Of a stretch of DNA of 64,000 nt, positions 57,251 to 64,000 are shown one piece after another. The position numbers were made by a program, and so were the translations under genes. The notes beneath the pieces were generated by a model. The model was not told the origin of the DNA. It was given only the letters and a program-made list of their open reading frames with translations, and searched no databases. The DNA is from Cercis canadensis (lineage: Eukaryota; Streptophyta; Magnoliopsida; Fabales; Fabaceae). Where the stretch lies: contig QAOA01004025.1 of assembly GCA_003255065.1 (NCBI GenBank), positions 378,756 to 442,755 on the forward strand, written 5' to 3'. Position 1 is the first letter of the stretch. Each line of letters begins with the position of its first letter.

Positions 57251-57689
57251 TATTAATATTGTTATAGACATTAGAATATTTAATATAACTTTTGACAACA
57301 AAATTTTTACTTATTACAGATGACCCCTATAGTTAAAAAAAAAAGAAAACTAAAGAAGTTTTAACTCAATTTCATAAAATTGAAAACTCTCTAATTCAAT
57401 TTTATATAATTAGTTTTAGTTGAACTATATTAAGTGTTAAATTAAAAAATCTTCAATGTCTAAGAAAGTATGACTAATGGGCATAGTTTTATTAATTTTC
57501 TTCATGATGCAAAATAGAAATCTTTATTAACTACTCTCCTACTTATAAAATGACTTTACCTCTAAAGATAATATATGAGAATCATCTTGTTATAAAAATC
57601 ATTGTTACATTCTAATTATCAACCTAAATGATAGTTAAAACCCAAACTAAATTCTAAGAATCATTGTTACATGCAAAATAGAAATCCTT

Positions 57690-57905
57690 AAGCTTTTGGA
57701 TTGAATCGATTTTTGGTATCAGAGTCTTTTTGACCAAACAATTAGGAGATCAAATCCTTATGTCCCTACTTTCTCAATTAAATTGAAATTTCCTTATAAG
57801 GTTTAAGTGAGCATGTGTTTTGTCCACACTTCAAGCCCAAAGAGCATGTTAGATATAAAATTATTTTTAAGCATTCACATAGTAACTTAAGCTTAAAACC
57901 TCCAA
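57690..57905 (+). repeat. Dispersed repeat family, copy 8
   Basis: TTTTTGGTATCAGAGTCTTT, ACCAAACAATTAGGAGATCA, TTTCTCAATTAAATTGAAAT, CACTTCAAGCCCAAAGAGC, then TGTTAGATATAAAATTATTT. Its GGTATCAGAGTC is close to the copia primer site. Confidence 0.6.
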
Positions 57906-59086
57906 GTTATAAGACTAATTTTTTTTTTTTTTTTTTTGGCTTACACCCAAAGTACCTCCACACAATTTGGATATGAGACTCATATCTGTTTGGGACGGGA
58001 GCAAACCAGTAAATTCCTCTTAACAAGTGCAATTCCAAAGATTCGTCTTGAGACTCAGTCTATTTCTACTGAGCCAACACCTTGTTAGTAGTTATAAGAC
58101 TAGTTACTTCTTCTCCTTTTCGTCTCCGTGTTAATGAGACCGAATATTCCCGTCAATCTGGGATTAGTTTCCTGAAATGCTTCCGTGAAAGACGAAATCC
58201 CTCTGGTTGGTTTGATTTGTGGCTTTCTTGGAATGCAGCAGACCCTCTATTTAGAACAACCGCCCATGGCGGCAATGCAGCCACTGAGAATTATTATGCG
58301 TGTATTTAGACAAAGAATGCTTAGTTAAAAAGACGTGTAGTCTCAATTCTCAAGATTAGTATATGGGTATTGTCAATTGATCAAGTGTGGCCAGCGTAAT
58401 CATATCGATATTAAAAAAAAAAAAAAAAACACCCACTAACAAATGCGGAAACAAAGAGTAGAAATAAGTGATTGTACATTTGGACAAATCAATATTTACT
58501 AAAAAAGCATGCATAGTAGTTAATCATATTACTAAGTGTGTATGTATCAAAAGAAAATTAATAGCTGTGTATTGTTCAATTCATCAAGTGAGGTCCACGT
58601 CATCATTTAAAGAACAAAAGCCCCAACAAATGAAAAAAAAAAAAAAAAATGGCACTTTTTGAACAGCCCAATGCTTACTCAGAAACACGCTTAGTAATTA
58701 ACTAGATTAATAGCTGTGGATTTGTTCAATTCATCAAGTGAGTTCAAGACTTCATGTCCTCATATGAATAAACAAATCCCCAAAATTGCAAAAAACAAAG
58801 ACGAAGCAAGAAAGGACACATTTGGACAAACCAATGCTTACTTAGAAGTGCTTGTAGTAGTTAACCACATTAGTAGGTTTGTATTGTTCAATTCATCAAG
58901 TGAGGCCCACATCATCATATTAATTAAAAGAGAAACCCCAACAATTGCAAAAATAAAGAGTTGAAGCAAGAGATAGTACATTTGAACAAACCAATGCTTA
59001 GTCAGAAACATGCATAGTAGTAAACCATATAAGTAGGCGTGTATTTTTCAATTCATCAAATGAGGTCAACATTAACATATGAATAA

Positions 59087-60854
59087 GGGTCCGTTTGGAT
59101 AGGGTGACTTATAGCTTATTAGAGCTTCTTTACTATTATAAGTATTTTTATACTATTTAAATGTGTATTTGGATTGACTTATTTAAATAGTTTATGATCC
59201 CTTAAAAGCTGTTTTTAGTTTATTTTCATAAGCTAAATTTTTAAGTTTCTTCAAAATAGCTATTGTGGAAGCTAATTTCAACATGATCGGTCATTATTGT
59301 GCTGATTTTGTTTGACAAAAATGTCCCCAATAAAATTAAAAAATTCCAGCTAATATCCCTCCCAATTCTCTGATAACACGTTTTCTCCCTCTTCTCTCTC
59401 TGTCTCTTTTTTTTTTGGGAAAAGTCTTAAAAACTCCCTTCAACTATGCTCTTGTTGCACTTTACCCACATGCTTTAAAAACGTAGAAAAGACCTCATTG
59501 AACTTTCAAAATGTGCACTTTACCCCCGACCCTAACGTCCGTCCATTAATGTGCACATAATGTAATTAATCTGGGCCATAGTGTAATTTTATAGGGGTAT
59601 AAATGAAAATAAATTTATAAAAATGGGGTCAAAAAGTAATATTTAAAGAGTTTTGGGGTCAAATTATAATTTTCAAATCTATTTTTCCGTCCATTAATGG
59701 ATGGACATTAGGGTCGTGGGAGTAAAGTGCACATTTTGAAAGTTCAAGGAGGTCTTTCCTACGTTTTTGGAGCATGGGAGGTAAAGTGCAATAAGAGCAT
59801 AGTTCAATGGGGTTTTTAAGATTTTTTCCTTTTTTTTTTTTTTGTGATGCTCTCAAACCAGTCGTCCCTCTCTAGCCTCTCCTATTTAAGTTTCTACCAC
59901 TTGTTGCCATTTTCTTAGTGCCACACTATGTTGGTCTTCTGGGCACAGCCCAATTTTCATTTATGCCCCCTCTCTTTCTCTCATTTTTCCTCTTTGATTG
60001 ATACTCTCCCTTCTCTTCATTTTTCTTCAAAGTCTATTGCCCTGCTTCGTTCATACTCACTTCACATAAACACCAACTCACATTGATTCACACCAAATCC
60101 AAACAAGGTGCTCTTCTCCTCTTTACCTTCTTTCTCTGAATTCAAAACATATATATAGCACTCTCCAAAATGGAGGTCAGCGCTTCATTCTCTTAAGATC
60201 TATTCTAAAATGTTCCAAGCATCTACATTGCCCAATTGAATCTAGTGGAAGATTTGCAAGAAATTGGACTCCTCCAACTGATTTACAATCAACTTGAAGC
60301 TTGATTAGTTGTATAACTTAAGGCTCTGAGATTTGTTAATAACTTAAGTTTTTTTTTTCCCAATTTTTAGATACTAGTTAATGAATAAACTGTCTATTGG
60401 GTTCTTTTTCTCTATGCCATTGCAAGCAAAGAGGGCGTGCAAACTTGCTGGAAATGATGCCCACGTTCTTCATGTAATTGTAACGTCAATGGAAGCTCAA
60501 GATGAAAGTAACCAAGGCTATCTATGGGTCTTCAAACGGGTAGCTATGAGTTCTTCAATTTGCACTTAGAACCATAAGTGTTTATTAGTTTTCTTATAAA
60601 GTGCTTATTTATCCAAACACAATTTTTAATAAGTGCTTATTAATGTCTTTTTTAGTAATTTTCACAATTATAAACACTTATACACTTGTCTATCCAAATA
60701 CTTTAGAAAGAGCTTATAGATTTTAAAAACGCTTCTTCAAGTATGTATCCAAACATTAAATAACTTAATTTAAAAGGAGCTTATGGTATAAAAACTTTTC
60801 ACATAAGACATTCTTATATAAGCACTTAAATAAGCTGTTTACCCAAATGGGGCC
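59087..60854. mobile_element. PIF/Harbinger-type non-autonomous element inside the array
   Basis: 1,768 bp, ends GGGTCCGTTTGGATAG and (reverse-complemented) GGCCCCATTTGGGTAAAC, with further inverted similarity (GACTTATAGCTTATTAGAGC against the AAATAAGCTG region). A TAA target duplication flanks it (59084-59086, 60855-60857). Removing the element and one TAA restores a normal array unit reading CATATGAATAAGAAAATCCC, which proves the boundaries. No transposase is visible. The interior carries non-terminal sequence (59860-60560) with a frame including LAGNDAHVLHVIVTSMEAQD that may be captured host DNA, and a nested foldback at 59417-59829. Confidence 0.82.
59417..59829. mobile_element. Foldback element nested in the Harbinger-type element
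   Basis: 413 bp. The left end GGGAAAAGTCTTAAAAACTC and the reverse-complemented right end GGAAAAAATCTTAAAAACCC pair, and the inverted repeat extends for about 140 bp (GTGCACTTTACCC, ACGTCCGTCCATTAATG and their complements). T-runs on both sides hide the target duplication. Confidence 0.82.
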
Positions 60855-61134
60855 TAAGAAAATCCCCAACAATTGAAAAAACAAAGAGTTGAAGCAAGCG
60901 ATGGCACATTTAGACAAACCAATGCTTACTCAGAAAAATGCATACTAGTTAACCATATCACTAGTTGTGCATTGCTCAATTCATCAAGTGAGGTTAACGT
61001 TCTCATATGAATAAAAAAAACCCCAACAATTGCGAAAGCAAAGGAAGCAAGAGATGACAACTTTGAATAAGCCAATGCTTGGTCAGAAACATGCGTAGTA
61101 GTTAACTAGATTAGTAAGTGTGTATTTTTAGATT

Positions 61135-62213
61135 GGTTAAAATTACTGCATGTCTTTAAAGTTTTGAGGAATTTTAAATTAAGTCTCTATAATTTTATTT
61201 TTTTGAGGTTCTTATAATTTGAAATTTTTTTAATTGGGTATTTGCCATCACTCTTGGTTATAACTCTGTTAGTTTAATATTAATATATCAAACAATTTGT
61301 CTATGTGGCAATAAAAGAAATTAATATGACGTCAAAATGACACAAAAATTACCACATCATCATCTTTCACACTAAGATCAACTCTTGATGAAAATTCTCT
61401 TCTGCTTCTTGATGTTTAGTCTTCTTGTTTCAGATTTTCTTATTGTGCTTTTTACTCAAGAAATGCTTTCCCTCACTCTTCTCCGTTATTTCCTCAATAT
61501 TTCATTTTTTATGACTGGTTTATATGTCTTGGCTCCCATCTATCAAACTCAGACAAGATCAATTAGTTTGGATTCCATTTGGACAGTTACTTTGTCACTT
61601 CTTTTCCTTCATCTATTCCTGCATGATTATTAAGAATCCACCGTAAAGACCCCCGGAGCTATGAAAATCCATCCTTGACCAGTTGTATCCCTATAAATGC
61701 ATCTGTGGTGGCCTCTCTTTTTATAGCTTCTCGCCTTCCATCCAGACTACATGTCTTTGCTCTCATGTTGTTCTCACTGCAAGTTTTCCTTTTTGCTCCA
61801 CTGGTTACTTACTGTATTAAGAAGTATTTTTTTCCTCTTACACTGGTGCTTTTCTATTAGTTTGATGACCATGACCTTGGCTTTTGTGTACATATTGCAT
61901 CAATTACTCTTTGTGCTTCTTCTTAGTTTGTTGGTATTTGTCAATGTTGTGCTTCTTCTCTCTCGAGAACATAGGGAGAGAAAAAAAAAAATATGATAAG
62001 GTGAAAATTTTTGTGTCGGTACGATTAGTTTTTTTTTTTTTTTTAATTATTGTTATATGTATAAGCCGTGTGCCATGTTAACACAGAGTTATAATTGGGG
62101 TGACAACAATAATCCAATTAAAAAAAAATTAAACTGTAAGGACTCTAAAAAAGAATTATAAAAACTTGATTTAAAATTCTCCAAACTATAAAGATATACA
62201 ATACATTTTAACC
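61135..62213. mobile_element. Long-TIR element inside the array
   Basis: 1,079 bp between an array unit truncated at GTGTATTTTTAGATT and its continuation at ACATCAAGTGAC. Ends GGTTAAAATTACTGCATGTC and (reverse-complemented) GGTTAAAATGTATTGTATAT, with inverted similarity for about 100 bp (GAATTTTAAATTAAGT / GAATTTTAAATCAAGT). The middle has short hydrophobic frames (61385-61633, [18 protein letters not shown]) and no transposase. No clean target duplication. Confidence 0.72.
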
Positions 62214-62708
62214 ACATCAAGTGACTTTTACGTCCCTCTATGAATAAAAACATCCCAAACAATTGAAAAAACAAAGGAAGCAAGAGATGACAACTTTCAA
62301 TAAGCCAATGCTCGGTCAGAAACATGTGTAGTACTTAACGAGATTAATAAGCATATTTTTAAATTCATCAAGTGACTTTTATGTCCCTTTATGAATAAAA
62401 AAAAATCTTTAACAATTGAAAAAATAAAGTAAGCAAGAGATGACAACTTTGAATAAGTCAATGCTTGATCAGAAACATGTGTAGTAGTTAACAAGATTAA
62501 TAAGTGTGTATTTTCAAATTCATCAAATGACTTTCACGTCCCTCTATGAATTAAAACTCCCAAACCATTGAAAAAACAAAGGAAACAATAGATGACAAAT
62601 TGGAATAAGCCAATGCTTGGTCAGCAACATGCTGATTAATAAGTGTGTATTTTTATATTCATCAAGTGACTTTTATGTCCCTCTATGAAGTAAAAATCCC
62701 AAACAACT

Positions 62709-62758
62709 AAAAAAAAAAAAAAAAAAAAANNNNAAAAAAAAAAAAAAAAAAAAAAAAA
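62709..62758. repeat. Poly-A tract with four undetermined bases
   Basis: NNNN at 62730-62733 within about 50 A residues at the edge of the tandem array. The array's true right end and length may be misassembled here. Confidence 0.9.
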
Positions 62759-62794
62759 CAAACAAAGAAACAAAAGATGACAACTATGAATAGA

Positions 62795-64000
62795 GGTGTA
62801 AGCCAAACCGACTAAACCAAACTGAATCGAACCAAAGGAAATCGAACCAAACTGAGAGGCTCGGTTTGGTTTTCGGTTTGTATAGCTAAAAAATAGAATA
62901 GGTCGGTTCGGTTCTCAGTTTTTATGAATAAAAACTGAGGTTGAACCAAACCAAACCGAAATACACAATACGACACCGTTTTAGTTAACCCTCTTCTTCC
63001 CTTCTTCTCTCCGTCTTTAACTCTCTCCCAACTCCCAAGTCCCAAAATAAAAAATCGCTAAATCTCCCTTTCAGTTTCGGTCACGGTGGCTACTGGCAGT
63101 GGCTCATCTTCCTTCTCCATCGCTAGTCTCCCTCTCGCTAGTCTCCATCGCTGATTTATTCAAGACTCTGCCATGAATCAAAAAATGTGGCATTGTTATT
63201 CACTCTCCCTCTCACATTTTAACTATTCGCTATGCAGTGGCATTGTTCTTGTAGCGCAAATCGTAACTATCAGATTGTTTCAGCAAACTCGGTGAGGTTC
63301 GTCAATGGCTCCCGTTAGTCCTCGATCTGGCGATGTGATATTTGCACATAAACTTGTCTCTGATTTTAGGGATCTCGTTTCAGATTGTCCTTCCAAATTG
63401 ACGGCCTTCATAATGGAGCAACGGTGACGAATTCAGGGATGGCAGCAGCGAATGGGAATTCGGGGATGGCAGCGGCCTTCATCGGTGCAAAAGCCTCGTT
63501 AGAACCCACAGGTGCAAGAGTCCTCTCTCGGTGTCTACCTTTTCGTTGAAGGCTTGGAGCTCTCTCTCTCACAAATCCTTCACCTATATTTGATTTGTTT
63601 GGTTGTCTGGGTGTTGCTGGTTTTTTTTTTTTTCTATTTGATTGCCTGAACCTTGAATATGTTTAATTTGGGCGTTGCTGGTTTTTTGTTTTATTTTCTG
63701 TTTGATTTAATTTGCCTGAATTTTTTCATTTAGGATGTTGCTGGTTTTTTGTTCTTTTGAATTCCTGTTTGATTTATCTTGCTATTTGTTCAAACTTGAT
63801 TTGCTATTGTTATGCATTTTTGTTTATTTGTTTTGGGATAAATGAACAATTTTGCTTGGTTGTTGTCTCTGAGCTTTGGTTTTCATTTCTCTTCTTGTTC
63901 AGATTAGGAGAAAAAATGGTTTGTGCAAAAAGAGGAAAAAAATCGAAACCAAACCAAACCAAACCGAGTTTGGGCGGTTTAGTTTTGCTATTAAAAATTT
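62795..64000. repeat. GGTTCGGTTTGG-rich transposon-like region
   Basis: 62795-62965 is dense in AAACCAAACCGA / TCGGTTTGGTT motifs in both senses. The same motif family returns at 63935-64000 (CGAAACCAAACCAAACCAAA ... GGGCGGTTTAGTTTTGC). Such blocks commonly form terminal or subterminal repeats of plant DNA transposons. The intervening 970 bp (CT-rich, leader-like, with GTGTCTACCTTTTCGTTGAA and repeated TTGCTGGTTTTTTGTT) has no long open frame. The element continues beyond the window, so ends and class are unknown. Confidence 0.5.

Larger units (their letters stand above)
56558..58330. other. NLR promoter flank and repeats
   Basis: Upstream of the NLR. It holds a MITE (56986-57250), a dispersed repeat copy (57690-57905) and a SINE-like tract (about 57945-58082, minus, A-box-like TGTTGGCTCAGTAGAAAT). 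The first 430 bp above the start codon is free of obvious insertions and is the likely promoter; no clear TATA box was found. Confidence 0.5.
58330..62770 (+). repeat. Tandem array of about 155-bp units, interrupted twice
   Basis: Ten or more diverged direct repeats. Each unit has AAGCAAGAGATGACAACTTT-type text, then CCAATGCTTGGTCAGAAACA, TAGTAGTTAACTAGATTAGT, GTGTATTTTTCAATTCATCA and CCCCAACAATTG. The anchor CAATTCATCAAGTGA recurs near 58374, 58577, 58737, 58889, 59049, 60977, 62212, 62363, 62518 and 62657. The spacing is 139-160 bp once the two inserted elements are removed (one early gap is 203). Units beyond 62213 share CGTCCCTCTATGAAT, a sub-variant. The array ends in the poly-A/N tract. 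No coding capacity. Confidence 0.88.

Noticed and set aside
58330-62770. CRISPR-like array
   Set aside because: Units are about 155 bp, diverged, with no constant short repeat and variable spacers, and the DNA is a plant nuclear genome.

Overview
This is nuclear DNA from a flowering plant, very probably a eudicot. The evidence is split genes with GT-AG introns, AT-rich spacers of several kilobases, Ty1/copia retroelements primed by TGGTATCAGAGC, Mutator, PIF/Harbinger and CACTA-type DNA transposon remnants, tRNA-derived SINEs, and host genes of plant-specific families (patatin-like lipase, CYP96A P450, CNX3, CC-NB-LRR). A woody rosid is my guess, but the sequence alone does not fix the species. 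Two short N runs sit in long poly-A tracts and mark uncertain assembly.

Layout. 1-6.8 kb: two Ty1/copia elements lie side by side. One is on the minus strand, cut by the window edge, with an LTR packed with ACAYGGCC motifs. The other is on the plus strand, with both LTRs and a 5-bp target duplication. 6.8-10 kb: spacer containing a paralogue of the second element's insertion site in its empty state. 10.0-12.6 kb: an intact seven-exon patatin-like phospholipase gene (407 aa) on the minus strand, with a Mutator-type MITE in intron 5. 13-18 kb: MITEs, foldbacks, a copia integrase scrap and a CACTA terminus. 18.0-18.8 kb: a broken patatin paralogue. 18.8-25.3 kb: spacer with SINE-like and LTR-like remnants. 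25.4-26.2 kb: a single-exon GH18 chitinase-like protein of the narbonin/RuBisCO-associated type, whose catalytic motif is altered. 27.6-30.0 kb: decayed copia pieces.

30.1-47.0 kb: a tandem segmental duplication. Two copies of about 6.3 kb each carry an intact single-exon CYP96A-like P450 (504 aa each, about 92% identical) plus colinear spacer. Between them lies a third, broken P450 on the opposite strand that is not part of the duplicated unit. One copy has since gained a 414-bp MITE. 49.6-52.3 kb: CNX3 (MoaC-like; molybdenum cofactor synthesis, probably mitochondrial), with a non-coding leader and introns. 53.0-56.6 kb: a full-length single-exon CC-NB-LRR resistance gene, tail to tail with CNX3. 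57-64 kb: MITEs, then an array of about 155-bp tandem repeats split by a PIF/Harbinger-type insertion (itself carrying a foldback) and a long-TIR element, then a repeat rich in GGTTCGGTT.

The host genes do not form one pathway. Patatin-like lipase and NLR genes are often linked to defence, CYP96A enzymes to cuticular wax, and CNX3 is housekeeping. The recurrent theme is local gene duplication followed by decay of one copy (patatin, P450) in a transposon-rich setting. I found no unknown multi-gene system. The most unusual items are the altered GH18 protein, the interrupted tandem array, the GAGT-MITE family with nearly perfect 9-bp target duplications, and the motif-packed copia LTR.
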